A stretch of 64,000 nucleotides of DNA from Ariolimax columbianus. Its lineage: Eukaryota; Mollusca; Gastropoda; Stylommatophora; Arionidae. Below the pieces are notes generated by a model, which was not told the DNA's origin, did not search any database, and was given only the letters and a program-made list of their open reading frames with translations. Positions within the stretch are counted from its first letter, which is position 1, and every line of letters starts with the position of its first letter. Shown one piece after another: positions 31,451-42,295 of this stretch. The translations under genes were made by a program, and so were the position numbers. The stretch spans positions 81,298,941 to 81,362,940 of the forward strand of contig JAVGWX010000004.1 in the NCBI GenBank assembly GCA_036924085.1, read 5' to 3'.

Positions 31451-32654
31451 ACTGAAGCATAGGTCAACAACAGATGCTCTCCCCCTGTTTATATTCTGTG
31501 CCGTCTTCTTGAGTTCTACCTGCAAAACCACGATTGAACAGACTTACTCCTCGACTGTTCGTTGATGTTTATTGATCTTCCCATGTAATTTTTTCCCTGT
31601 CGATTACAATTCAGCATTTTACTGTCCAGCTTCCTTCTAAGAGCGCTTCCTATCCATTTTCACTTGGACTTTTTGGAATTATTTAACGATCGCCTTTTGG
31701 ATGTATACACTGGCCGATGAACCAGCAATGCATAGATTGCTCGATTTTGAAATCATAAGCGGTTCCAACAGAGAGGGTGGAATAAGATCATGGAGATAGT
31801 GTGTACAACTAGCGAGCTACATGAACAATCAGTAACTACACGCTTCAGCATTTACTGAGAGGGCCTGAGCACCTATTGGTCTGCCCGGAGTGCAATGGTG
31901 TCAATTTTTAACAGAACAGACAAGGCAACAATAGCAATTAAAAAACAACTTGACATATGTTTAAGACCGTGTTGTTTCAAAGATCTGAACCCGGACAGTT
32001 TGGGGTGTGAACCTTGTTACTAACCGCATCCCTACGCTGCCCCATCCTTTGTTGTCATGTGTTGTTGTTGATCCAGCAGCATCCGGGCGCCCACTATTCG
32101 GCCAAATGCCAAGTATATTTTAGTATTGTCGAACTTTTGAGTCTGTGGATTTTCTTCCTACCTCAGGCAGAAGCCACAAATGTACTGTCCTGACATTAAG
32201 TAATTGAGAGGGTGCACTAGCAACGCTTCAATGAATCGAGACCACGATGGGGTTCACTGTGCTCATTCCCCGCCACTGATTGTCTACTGGTTAGGCCGAG
32301 TTCTCCTTGGTACCTGTGACAAAGAGTTTGGATCGTCACGTCCTAGGCCACTGTGCCTTTACGATTGGCCTCGATTGTCATGGTGCGGTGAATGTAGGTT
32401 CTCTTTTCCCCAGGTCTGTTCAGCACGGTGCTGGTTCCTTCCTAACCACAGAGAGCCCATTCGTATTATCTAATAGGAGACACGTTTGAACTGATGGGTT
32501 ACTGGTAAGGTTTCGTGAATAAATATGATATAATATTTATATCATTATATATTACCTCATCTACTAAGTTATTCCGTAGCATAGTGTAAGCTCTGATAGG
32601 TTAAGTGAGAGGCCGTTAGAGCTGATTCAAGTTGTGCTTCGCCCTTTAAACGAG
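31451..32654. other. no recognised gene
   Basis: About 1.2 kb without a recognised domain. AT-rich near 32515-32560. A phrase GATGAACCAGCAATGC near 31717 is similar to 3858. Confidence 0.4.
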
Positions 32655-33060
32655 CTATAATATATGTATAGCTAACAATTAAGCCAAGTATATCTACTTA
32701 TGTATAGCTAACAATAAAGCCAAGTATGTCTACTTATGTATAGCTAACAATAAAGCCAAGTATGTCTACTAATGTATAGCTAACAATAAAGCCAAGTATG
32801 TCTACTTATGTATAGCTAACAATAAAGCCAAGTATGTCTACTTATGTATAGCTAACAATAAAGCCAAGTATGTCTACTTATGTATAGCTAACAATAAAGC
32901 CAAGTATGTCTACTTATGTATAGCTAACAATAAAGCCAAGTATGTCTACTTATGTATAGCTAACAATAAAGCCAAGTATGTCTACTTATGTATAGCTAAC
33001 AATAAAGCCAAGTATGTCTACTTATGTATAGCTAACAATAAAGCCAAGTATGTCTACTTA
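32655..33060. repeat. 36-bp tandem repeat
   Basis: About 11 nearly identical units with TGTATAGCTAACAATAAAGC and CAAGTATGTCTACTTA; period 36 bp. It ends exactly where the family T copy begins. Confidence 0.96.
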
Positions 33061-33375
33061 AAGGATTGGAAAGAGGACAAAACATTCTGATCGGATAAAG
33101 TTAGCCGGGAGAAACATACTGACTAAGACCCATCTTACTTCCATACAATTATCCATGGAAACACGTTGTTTCATGGCAGTCTGGCAAACGAGGCGGGAAT
33201 TGAGCTTGTCCTCGTAGTAGTGAGCGTCACGTAGATGACGCCAAGCAAAGCACAACAGCCTGGAGGACCCAGATCCACCTTCATCAGTTCGGTTTGCGAG
33301 GGAAGTAACTGCAACCCGTGACTTAACGCCCTTTTCAGGGGGCGCTGAAGAGTCAGTGTTCTTATCATGGACATT
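33061..33375 (+). mobile_element. family T copy
   Basis: One minisatellite-like unit (CTGATCGGATAAAGTTAGCC), then GTTTCATGGCAGTCTGGCAA, GTGAGCGTCACGTAGATGAC, AAGCAAAGCACAACAGCCTG and CCTTTTCAGGGGGCGC. The (CAA)n end is absent. Confidence 0.85.
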
Positions 33376-33989
33376 ATAGGAACTGAGAAGTTTTTGGCTA
33401 ACGAATAAATACCGCTTGTCGTAGAAGTTACCACGCAGTATGCACTGTAGTTTTTTTTCACCATCAGTAGAGAAAAGTTAGGCCTTACCAAGATTTTGAA
33501 CCCATGTCCCATTGGTCAAGAAACGAAGCCTTCAAACCGCTCGACAATACTCTTCAACCCCTAACTAAACTAATCTAGTTGTACTGACGCATCTGGTTTA
33601 CCAAATAAGACTTTCCTATGTCCAACCTCAAAAACTAAAGAATTAACCTAGATCACGGAATGTGGTTTCTCCTAAACCCCGCCCCTGTAGTAAGCCGTTG
33701 TCATTTTAAGAATATTTACCATGACTAATCGCTTTCTAATTTCCTTGTGTATGGAAACAGAGCATGCAAGGCCGTCGTATATTGTTTGGGTATTTGGTAT
33801 AATGTTTACACTAGCGCTTCTTATAAAGGGCTTCTCCAAGGGGCAACTACGCGTGCTGTAATTGAAAGGGTCCTTTTCGTTTATTTCCTCTTCTTCTGTT
33901 ATCTATGGAAGCATGCTATAAAATTTTGTATGATATTCAACAGGCGTCTGAACAGAAGTCTGTTATGCCTGCTGTAGTAGGTGATCAAT
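33376..33989. other. no recognised gene
   Basis: No domain, array or dispersed-repeat match seen. Confidence 0.4.
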
Positions 33990-34255
33990 ATTGGTTTAAA
34001 TATAAATAAGAAAATGTCAGAATAGTTTTAGATATTAGCCGGGCAGTAGTAATTCCTTTCATTCATTACTGACGATAGGAGGATGCGACTTTGGAGTGGC
34101 AACTTTCAATATCAGCCAATATCAGTCATGACTGAATATACGATTATGCTAGCTTGAAGTTGAGTGGCAACTTTCTATAGCAGCCAATATCAGTCATGAC
34201 TGACTACACAATGATGTTAGCTTGGAGGAACACCTTTCTATAGTAGCCCCTTTCA
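33990..34255. repeat. tandem repeat with palindromic TCAGTCATGACTGA
   Basis: Three imperfect units with GAGTGGCAACTTTC, ATAGCAGCCAATATCAGTCA and TGACTGA. The last grades into AGTAGCCCCTTTCAGT, the unit found at 42.02-42.3 kb. Both arrays follow the same LINE C-terminus. Confidence 0.85.
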
Positions 34256-34440
34256 GTGATGACTTGCGGTGTCGGGGCTTCTCTTCGTGTTGCATGAGCT
34301 TCTTTTCACCGATCCCGATGTCGATAACCAGAGTACATCTCCACTAGGATTTGCAGCTTCGTCTTTCCAGGATGGCAAGCTCATGCCTAGTGCCTTCGTG
34401 CTCCTCTTCCACACATCTCACTAAAGAAAAAGCATCAAAG
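34256..34440 (-). pseudogene. LINE C-terminal/3' fragment with 3' tandem repeat
   Basis: CTTCGTCTTTCCAGGATGGC parallels CTTCGTCTGTCCAGGATGTT at 42.37 kb. It is the end of the CR1/Jockey-like LINE on the minus strand, and the tandem repeat at 33990-34255 lies just 3' of it. Confidence 0.65.
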
Positions 34441-35155
34441 ATGGCGTCGTATCAATTGCGGGTCTAACATTGCTCTGGTGTTTTAGTTCTTTGTGGATGC
34501 ACCCAGCCCACGGATATGCTTGGAATTCAAACTAGTCGACGACTTACACTCGTGTGCACGGAACATTTGGACTAGTTAATTCGTTCATTTCTTGTGCGTT
34601 CTTCCCTCCGATTATCCAGGAATGGGCATCGGCTATATGAATTAGTACTATGTGTCGTATTTTCACGGTCTAATGCACACGGCTGAGCTTCACAAGATTC
34701 GCGCATTTCGCCCTAACTGCAGACAGCTTCGAAATCGAGTGACGGAAAAGTAGACAAAATGGACTAGAACACATCACTCAGTGTGTGTCTCTACGACCTT
34801 TCGCGGTTATGCCAAATACACAACGATAAATGTCATCTCCCCTCCGCTGCCTTGTGGGATACTCATTTACGGGAAAAGCTTCGGAAGTAAACCCTGAGGA
34901 AAAAAACTGCATCATGTGCTATCTCAGGTGTCGTCTGGACAACGTCCTATCACCAGTCAATGGTAGCTCAGTACGAGAGAGGGACGTTGTCAAATGGCAC
35001 AGTTTCTTCCTCACTTCAATCCAAATCACCGCGCAAGTCACTCATATCTGCGAACACAGCAAGCGCAAAGACTGTCCACACGTCTGAACAAAGAGAGTGG
35101 TCTTCGTATTATGTGATGGACGAACATCACACACATTTCTGAACGACAGCTGTGG
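34441..35155. repeat. unclassified dispersed element, segments B, C and D
   Basis: B (ATTGCGGGTCTAACATTGCT) and D (GTTTCTTCCTCACTTCAATC, GTGATGGACGAACATCACAC) match 28.2-28.55 kb. C (CACACGGCTGAGCTTCACAA) matches 14.1 and 30.4 kb. Confidence 0.6.
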
Positions 35156-35185
35156 TGGGCCGACTTCTCTTTTGCTTTTTTTTTC

Positions 35186-35222
35186 AAGTATATATATATA
35201 TATATATCATATATATATATAA
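35186..35222. repeat. (TA)n microsatellite
   Basis: TATATA runs flanking the SINE-B tail. Confidence 0.9.
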
Positions 35223-35620
35223 TAGTTTAGTTTAGTTTAGTTTAGTTTGTTCGAAGAATCAACGTCATTGGATACGGTTTAACCCATAAGTGCTCTACTG
35301 TTCTCCATATTTTTGGAGAATCTCGGCACAATGCAGGTGTTCCGTAGTACTGGCGAGGACCGTGTAATAGATTGGATAGATTTTTAACCTAATTTTAAAT
35401 TTGCCCCGACAGCGGCCGTTCAGCCTACTCTTTTCGATTTCCAACTGCCGATGGATTTTTAATGTGCGCGATACTTTATACGAGCGTCCGATCCATACTA
35501 CCCAGCGAGCTGGGGAAATACCAGAAAGTCTCGTGAAATAATGCCGATCTCCACCGTGATTTGAACCTGCGACCCCCAGCACCCAAGGCTGACGTCTTAC
35601 CTCGAGACCACTCATTCCCC
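35223..35620 (-). mobile_element. SINE-B copy (tRNA-derived), best tail
   Basis: Full length on the minus strand: GGTCTCGAGGTAAGACGTCA, B box GTCGCAGGTTCAAATCACGG, TCGGACGCTCGTATAAAG, GAGCACTTATGGGTTAAACC and a tail of five AAACT units. It is inserted beside the LINE fragment at 35.62 kb. Confidence 0.92.
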
Positions 35621-35930
35621 AATTATTGAGGTTGCGACCTACTAACGTATGTCGAACATGACCAAACCATCTTAGTCTTCTCTGCCTAATGATTGTGGAT
35701 ATGCTTGTAAGACTTGTGCAGAATGCATCTCTGTATTTGTCACTCTGTCCCTCCATGTAAATCCAAGAATGGATGGCATTCTTCGCAGGTGGAAGATGTT
35801 AAGAGTTCATGTTTGACAAAGCTTTTCCAAGTGTCGTTACCATATATAAGCAGGCTGCCGACACATGAACAGTAATATTGACGGAATAAGAAATATGATA
35901 AAAATACAGGTTGAACATCGTCAACCACGA
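35621..35930 (-). pseudogene. CR1/Jockey-like LINE C-terminal fragment
   Basis: Minus strand: GSLLIYGNDTWKSFVKHELL, CEECHPFLDLHG, and in another frame TSISTIIRQRRLRWFGHV. Same landmark series as at 3.96 and 42.5 kb. Confidence 0.8.
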
Positions 35931-36039
35931 TAAATAAATCAAAATAAAATGCGCAAATGACGAAACAAAAACCAACTCCGAGTCAACGAAAGAAACAATG
36001 TGTTTTTTAATGACATAAACTACAATAACAAAGACAAGA
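35931..36039. other. AT-rich spacer
   Basis: No feature recognised. Confidence 0.3.
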
Positions 36040-36640
36040 ATCAATCATCATCAGTATCATCTAATTGATCAGTTCTAAGACTGCCTGAAAGGTTATCTAA
36101 GCATGTGTCTTTAACCCTATCCTCTGCAACTCTGTTCATTTCAGCATAGGCTCGTACTTTGATGTCTCTGAATGCCTGAAACGTAAAGATGAATCTTGGG
36201 CGTGATTTTCCTCTTTTTCTCTGGTTCTTGTCTTCTAGCATTTTCTGTAGAAAACTTTCATATTGTGACCGATCCAACTAAAACTTCGTTTCTGTATCAT
36301 TTTCAATATTTGTCTGCGTGTGCCTACCTCGGTGAGGAAATTCACGTCAAATCTTTTTTCAGTCCAACTCACTAGTTGCATTCTCCGAAAGCATCACATG
36401 TCAAACGCTTCCAAGCTGTTTAATCTCTCTTTGGTAGAGTCCATGTTTCAGCTCCATAGAGTGCGATTGGCTATACATGAATGGTGATTATTATTTTTCT
36501 CACTTCTGTACTGATATTCATTCAGGTTATCAATGTATGTTTTTCTCTGAAGGCCTCTTTTGCCAATGCAATCCTTGTTTTAATTTCCATCTCTTTTCTG
36601 GAATCTTCTAATTATCATTAAGTCTCGCAAAACATATATA
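36040..36640 (-). pseudogene. LINE C-terminal fragment
   Basis: Minus strand, several frames: KERLNSLEAFDM, RRMQLVSWTEKRFDVNFL, RRQILKMIQKRSFSWIGHN and FRHSETSKYEPMLK. The same family as 31.1-31.45 kb (plus) and probably 52.3-52.7 kb (minus), where ALYGAETWT is visible. Confidence 0.78.
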
Positions 36641-37104
36641 CCAGACAACAGATACACCAGACAGCAGAAAACATATACAACAGAAAACATACACACCAGA
36701 CAATATGAAACCATTTACACCAGACAAAACAAAAGTGAAGAAATATGCAATACGGTTTCGAGCCACGACCTCTGTGTTTCTGATTCACCACGGTGTAAAG
36801 AAAGGCGTGAGCTAGGACAAGGTAATTAGGTCAACTAGATACCCTAAAAATGGCGACAATATGCACGTTGCTTGCCCTTTGGTCACCTAATTGACAAGGT
36901 ATTGATACCTGGGAGATAATTAGATTACCAAATTTAAAGAGATAATGTTCCTTGTAGTCCGGCAAAAAGAAAGTGTCAACCCCACAGAGAGGCAGTAAGA
37001 GAGACAGACAGACATGAAAATTGCAAGAAAAAGATGGCAACTGGGGTTGTCTAAGAAGAGGCAGACAAACAAACAAAAAGGCAATAAATATTGTGGATTA
37101 ATTT
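36641..37104. other. no gene; minor CACCAGACAA repeats
   Basis: Four loose ACACCAGACAA units at 36640-36735; the rest unassigned. Confidence 0.4.
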
Positions 37105-37290
37105 CGTTTAAATGGAAGGAACAGTGGTGGCAGAGTGACTAACAGCTGGCTTTTCGAAGCAAAGTTACTGGGTTCGAGCCCCATTGCCGACACATTCAAG
37201 AAGACCAGCTGGCAATGAAGAGGCTGACAGACTGTCAAGGCAAGGTGGACAGCCACCTCAACCTGAAATATGTATTTAACGTATGAAAAG
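37105..37290 (+). mobile_element. tRNA-like SINE head, separate family
   Basis: GTGGCAGAGTGACTAACAGC (A-box-like) and TGGGTTCGAGCCCC (B box, about 37171) about 45 bp apart, within pol III range. The downstream part matches neither SINE-A nor SINE-B. Only one copy seen. Confidence 0.55.
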
Positions 37291-37329
37291 GTCAAGCTCC
37301 TTAGGCCATTTTAGAAGTTGAGTACACGG

Positions 37330-37690
37330 GTAGAAATCGTTTTTTAATGTAGATAAATGTGCAATCGTCTACATGTGTAGATCCAATTTGAAATACAATT
37401 ACAAAATGGGAGTGAACAATATTAGAAAGACTCATATGGGAAGGAATCTAGGGCTTATAATAGATTATACAGGTAAGGTGAGTGAGCAAGTTCGGGCTGC
37501 ACTAACAAAAAAGGCAAATGCAATGTTAGGTATGATAAAAAGAAAAATTAAACATGGGAGCAAGGAAGTGTTAGTCATATTGTATAAAGCATTAGTTAGA
37601 CCTAGATTGGAGTACTCTGTACAGGTGTGGAGTCATTATCGTAGAGATATAAACATGCTGGAAAGGATAATTCCTCTCTCTTCTTACCTC
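37330..37690 (+). pseudogene. CR1-like LINE reverse-transcriptase fragment
   Basis: GRNLGLIIDYTGKVSEQVRA, KKANAMLGMIKRKIKHGSKE and LYKALVRPRLEYSVQVWSHY are near-consensus CR1 blocks following YADD. The frame is open for 128 codons, then breaks after RDINMLERI into unrelated sequence. Confidence 0.93.
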
Positions 37691-38839
37691 ACTCTGTTTC
37701 ATTTTACTCTGTCCAACAATCACACACTTGCACAACTGTCACACGCGCCCTCAAGATGAGACCCATCCATTGCACTTTGGTTGGGCTGGCTTCTGAGATC
37801 ACACAAACCTAGCATTGGTACATACAGACGCACACATACATCCAAGCACCGGTGTATGCGTCTTAATATCGTCCAATTGATTACGGTCTGAGGTGGAATA
37901 GGCGTAGCATCAAGTTTATAGAAGTGTCATTAGTTAACAGTAGCATCAAGTTTATAGAGGTGTCATTAGTTGGCAGTAGCATCACGATTTGTGATTACTT
38001 TAGGTAGCCTACACTAGGTGTCGCTTGCACGTGCTCAGAGTAACGACAAAAATGCGTCAGTACTCACAAAGCATACAAAGACCAGCGTTGTGTGTGGTTT
38101 TTTAAAATGTTTTTTTTAAATTCGGGAAGGGATGTAAAAGGACTTTCTGCCAAGGATATTTGAAAGAAAATGATTCCTGTTTACTGGGTGAAGTGCATTT
38201 CGCGAACAGCGGTATTTACCTGGGTCCAAACATTTTCTCAAGGATGCTCAAACATTGCTGTTGAATCTCGATGTCCTACTCATATTGCAGCTTAAGCATC
38301 TGTGCGGCGAGTGGGAGGGGTGATTCTAACTAACAGGCGAGTATCCATAGACTGCAGCTACCGCAATAGGGTGTTAGCATGGTTTAGCCTACAGCATAAT
38401 GCATGATTGATTTTAGTTCCGAAAATACACTGGATACTCAGACAATTGACTGACGAAAACAAAATAAACTAAATGGGTCTGTTCTGGTGTACTGATAAAG
38501 CGATTGGATAAGTGTATCAATGTTGGTGGAAAATATGTTTTAAAATAAGAAGCAATGTAAGTGCAAAAATAAATGGAGTCTCGAGTTCGTTTCTTATTTA
38601 TTTTATTATTTTTAGCCAAATCTTTTTGTCCATTTTATTGACTTCACACGTACAGTCAAATCGATAAGTCACACAATACAAGAAATACAGCAGACATTTT
38701 AAATAGACAAGGTAGCCATAAATGAGCCCATAGACTATAAAGCTAGAAAACATCGATCTCAAGAAGTTTCAGATCGATCAGACACAATATAAGAAAGACA
38801 TTAGTTCTTCAAATCAATCATTCTAAACGTTTTCATTGC
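37691..38839. other. no recognised gene
   Basis: A short direct repeat (AGCATCAAGTTTATAGA-GTGTCATTAGTT, near 37908-37975). The remainder is unassigned. Confidence 0.4.
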
Positions 38840-39235
38840 AATGGAGTTTCACAGGGCTCGGTTATGGGACCAATTTTGGTCTTGATATATAAAAACGATT
38901 TGGACAATAACATCTGGTGCATGATTTGCACAATTCGCGGATGACACTAAATTATGCAGAAGTGTTTCTTCTAAATTCGTGGTGACTTAATACAGGTTTA
39001 AAAGATGATCAGAGGAATGAATAAATTAGACTATAACAAGTTGTTTTTTTTAAATACAGCCACCCACAATAACAAGAGGGCATAGCTACAAGTTGACTAA
39101 AGAGAGGTCCAGATTAGATATTAGGAAATATTTTTTTTAGTCAGAGTGGTGAATGCTTGGAATGCATTGCCACGGGAGGTAGTGGAGGCAGGGACAATTA
39201 ATGCATTTAAGAATAAATTGGATGCGCATAGCTTT
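38840..39235 (+). pseudogene. CR1-like LINE, left part, interrupted by a second LINE
   Basis: Frames show NGVSQGSVMGPILV, NDLDNN, then (after an internal deletion) the C-terminal block with SGECLECIATG and DRDN. It stops at GGATGCGCATAGCTTT and resumes at 40784 with GGATACGCATAGCTTT. Confidence 0.85.
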
Positions 39236-40783
39236 CAAATAAACCACAGAACACCAAAATAAGTCTTAACGGCAAATATCTGCGGCCAAACGACAACCCA
39301 AACTACCTGGGAGTCACATTTGATCGGCGCATGACATGGAAAAATCAGATCGAGAGAAACCGAATGAGAGCCAGAGAAAGAATAACAATCATGAGTAAAC
39401 TTGCTGGCACAAGCTGGGGAGCATACGAAAGTATACTAAAGAAACTGTACACTGGAAGAGTGAGACCAGTTCTCGAGTATGGCATTGCGGCATGGACAAC
39501 AGCAGCAAAGGCGAATTTGATAAAATTAGCAAACTTCAAAACCAAGCCATGAGAGTTATAACAGGAGGCATGAAGTCAACGCCAATTGTAGAACTGGAAA
39601 AGAATACAAATCTGCAATCCATGACCGACAGAAGAGACTGCAGAGCCCAGCAGCAAGCAGAGAAACTCAGAACACTGACAGACCATCCAATGCATCAGAG
39701 ACTAACTAGATTTGGAAATGGGAAACTAAAGCGGAGAAACTTTGCAGAAATAGCCAAAGCAAAAATGAGCGAAGACCCTATGAACACCGTAACAACACCA
39801 AATCCCATTCCTACTGTACGCAAACCCACATGGAAGCAGCATATCATTCCGGAGGTGGTAGAACATATACCAGGTATTGGAAACAAGAACAGTTAGACTG
39901 AAAAAGAAAGAAGAGACATAACCCTGAGGTACATAGCGGAAAACTACCCAAGCATGGACTGGACCCATTCATACACCGACGGTTCTGTAACAAACACAAC
40001 ACAGAATGGAGGGGCAGGGGTATTCATGAGCCTACCAAATGGTAGAAAAATAACACTCTCAGTGGCAACTGGAAAATTTTCAATCAATTTCAGTCCGGAG
40101 GCAGAGGCACTGAAGGCTGCAGTAGAAGCAATGCTGACAGGCGAAAGCAATGAAAGCCAGATAGTCCTGTTCACAGATGCCCTGGCCGTGGTCACAGCAC
40201 TAAAAAGCCAGAAAAATACTGAATGTAATGATTTAAGAGCAGTACTCTGTTAACTATGCCAGCAGTCCGCACCAAAAGGAGTAGTGGTACAGTGGGTTCC
40301 ATCCCACTGTAACATCCAAGGCAACGAGAAGGCAGACAGACTGGCAAAAGAAGGTGCAAGACTACCACAACCAGATTCTAGTGTGGCCTGCGAAAAGTCC
40401 AAAAGGCTTATTAAGGCCAGATACATGGCCAAATGGGAAACAGAACACACTGGCTACACAAAAAATGATGCCTACTACCAGCTGAACAGAAGAGAGCAGG
40501 TCGTGGTCTTCAGACTCCGCACAGGCCACAACAGAGAGAGGTACCATCTATTCAGTAAATTGAAGATATGTGGCACTGACGAATGCTCGTGTGGCACAGG
40601 GAAAGTGACCGCTGAAAATCTTCTGCAAAATTGCCCAACATACGAGGACCAGAGAAAGCACATGTCACCATCACCAATATCAACACTAGACAAGCTCTAT
40701 GGCAGTGTCGACAGCCTCAGTATGACAGCTGCTTTTTGCGAACACATTCAAGTTGACATCTGACAGCGTACGAAGAAGAAGAA
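39236..40783 (+). mobile_element. RNase H-type LINE (I/Nimb-like), 5'-truncated, nested in CR1
   Basis: In order: reverse-transcriptase end (YLGVTFDRRMTWKNQIERN, RVRPVLEYGIAAW), a linker (39500-39896), RNase H (39954-40350) and the Cys-rich tail (CSCGTGKVTAENLLQNCPTY). It ends at the stop codon followed by CAGCGTACGAAGAAGAAGAAGG. TSD: GGATGCGCATAGCTTT at 39220-39235 versus GGATACGCATAGCTTT at 40784-40799 (one mismatch). Frameshifts near 39530 and a stop near 40252 make it dead. The clade is inferred from RNase H presence; the (GAA)n tail is shared with the copies at 8.3 and 53.7 kb. Confidence 0.92.
39954..40763 (+). pseudogene. LINE RNase H domain plus Cys-rich C-terminus
   Basis: RNase H degrades the RNA strand of the RNA-DNA hybrid during target-primed reverse transcription. 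Catalytic positions visible: YTDGS (first Asp), SPEAEALKA (Glu), LFTDALAVV (Asp), and WVPSHCNIQGNEKADRLA (His and last Asp). A stop after RAVLC (about 40252) splits the domain. The downstream RTGHNRERYHLF, CGTDECSCGTGK and QNCPTYEDQR resemble a Cys/His cluster common at the end of such LINEs. The 53.7-kb copy keeps this half uninterrupted. Confidence 0.9.
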
Positions 40784-40896
40784 GGATACGCATAGCTTTT
40801 AGGGCAAGGTGATGTAAATGAAACTGGTTGTATACAGACTATGCAGGGTCTTCTAAACCAGTATAAAGACGTTAAGTTAGTTAGTTAAAGCAGAAG

Positions 40897-40900
<4 letters not shown>
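40784..40900 (+). mobile_element. CR1-like LINE 3' end (right part of the interrupted copy)
   Basis: GCATAGCTTTTAGGGCAAGG, GAAACTGGTTGTATACAGAC, CTTCTAAACCAGTATAAAGA and CGTTAAGTTAGTTAG. Aligns with 54.84-54.94 kb. Confidence 0.9.

Positions 40901-40922
<22 letters not shown>
40900..40922. repeat. (TA)n microsatellite
   Basis: About ten TA units. Confidence 0.9.
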
Positions 40923-40927
<5 letters not shown>

Positions 40928-40929
40928 GC

Positions 40930-41750
40930 GGATATATTCAGGTCAGATTTGGATACAATTTGGGAATGGTCTAGGAGCTGACAAATGGAGTTTAATGCAG
41001 ATAAATGTACAACCACCCACATGGGTAGATTTGATATGTAGAATACTCACAGAATGGGGGTGAACAATATTAGAAAGATAGAAAAGAAAGAGACATAGGA
41101 TTTATATTAGATCATACAGGTAATGTGGGTGAGCAAGTCCAGGTATGAGTGAAAAGGCAAATGCAATGCTAGGTATGATGAAAATAAATATTACACATAG
41201 GAGCAAGGAAGTGATAGTTAAACTGCATAAAACATTAGTTAGACCTAGACTGAAGTACTGAGTACATGTATGGAGTTCATATCGTAGAGGGATATTAACA
41301 TGGTGGAAAATAAAGAAGAGAGACAAAACTGATAGTATGAATGCAAAATTATAGTTTTAAGGAAAGACTCAGAAAAGCCGGCCTACAATGTCTAGAAAAG
41401 AGAAGAATTCGAGGTGACTTAATACAGGTTATTAAGATAATCAACGGTAAGGATAAATTAGACTGTAACAAGTTGGGTTTTTTTTAAAATCCAGCCGCCT
41501 ACAAGAACAACAGGGCACAATTGCAAATTAATTAAAGGAACATACAGATTATTAGGAAATATGTTTTTAGTCAGAGAGAAGCGAATGTTTGGAATGCATT
41601 TCCTCAGAAAGAAGAGGAGGTAGGATCAATTAATGCTTTCAAGAATAGATTGGATGCACAGGTTTTCTTTAGATCAAGTGAATGTAAAAGAAACTGGTTG
41701 TATGCAGATTCTGCAGAGTCTTCTAAACCAGTATAAGTTAAGTTAAGCTC
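40930..41750 (+). pseudogene. CR1-like LINE, C-terminal half with 3' end
   Basis: Frames give QMEFNADKCTTTHMGR, MGVNNIRK, then (frameshifted) ANAMLGMMK-like and LVRPRLKY-like segments, KREEFEVT (EKRRIRGDLIQ-like), PTRTTGHNCKLIK, and the 3' end GAAACTGGTTGTATGCAGAT, TTCTAAACCAGTATAAGTTA. Many stops. Confidence 0.88.
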
Positions 41751-42023
41751 ACTATGTCTTCAATATTTACACACAACGCCATCAATCGACGACGTCTGTT
41801 AAAGACTTGTAATTTAATGTTTCCTTTAAGATGGGCCACCAGCCATATACACAACCCACCTTATTTCCTCCTAACGACAAGGACGACAGGTTGCAGTGTT
41901 ACTATTCTCTATTTAACCATTACTCCGACAAACGGCTCTTCCATGTCTCATAGAAGCACACTATCAGCAACTGAGAGTTTCATGCTGACCAGTTCTACAA
42001 TACAAGAAAGTAAAGAAGTTATA
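41751..42023. other. no recognised feature
   Basis: A 91-codon plus frame without a recognised domain. Confidence 0.35.
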
Positions 42024-42295
42024 AAGTAGCCTATTTCAGTCCTGACTGACTTTAGTAGCCCCTTCCAGTCGTGACTGACTAAAGTAGCCTATTTCAGTCC
42101 TGACTGACTTTAGTAGCCCCTTCCAGTCGTGACTGACTAAAGTAGCCTAGTTCAGTCCTGACTGACTTTAGTAGCCCCTTCCAGTCAAGACTAACTAAAG
42201 TAGCCTATTTCAGTCCTGACTGACTTTAATAGCCCCTTCCAGTCGTGACTGACTATATTAGCACCTTTCAGTCAAGACTGATAAAAGTAACCTGT
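42024..42295. repeat. 29-bp tandem repeat in 58-bp dimers
   Basis: Alternating units AGTAGCCTATTTCAGTCCTG-ACTGACTTT and AGTAGCCCCTTCCAGTCGTG-ACTGACTAA; dimer period 58 bp. Each contains an imperfect palindrome CAGTC-TGACTG. It lies directly 3' of a minus-strand LINE. Confidence 0.95.

Noticed and set aside
37373..37759. Functional small gene from a 128-codon open frame
   Set aside because: It is a truncated CR1 reverse-transcriptase segment without the catalytic motif.
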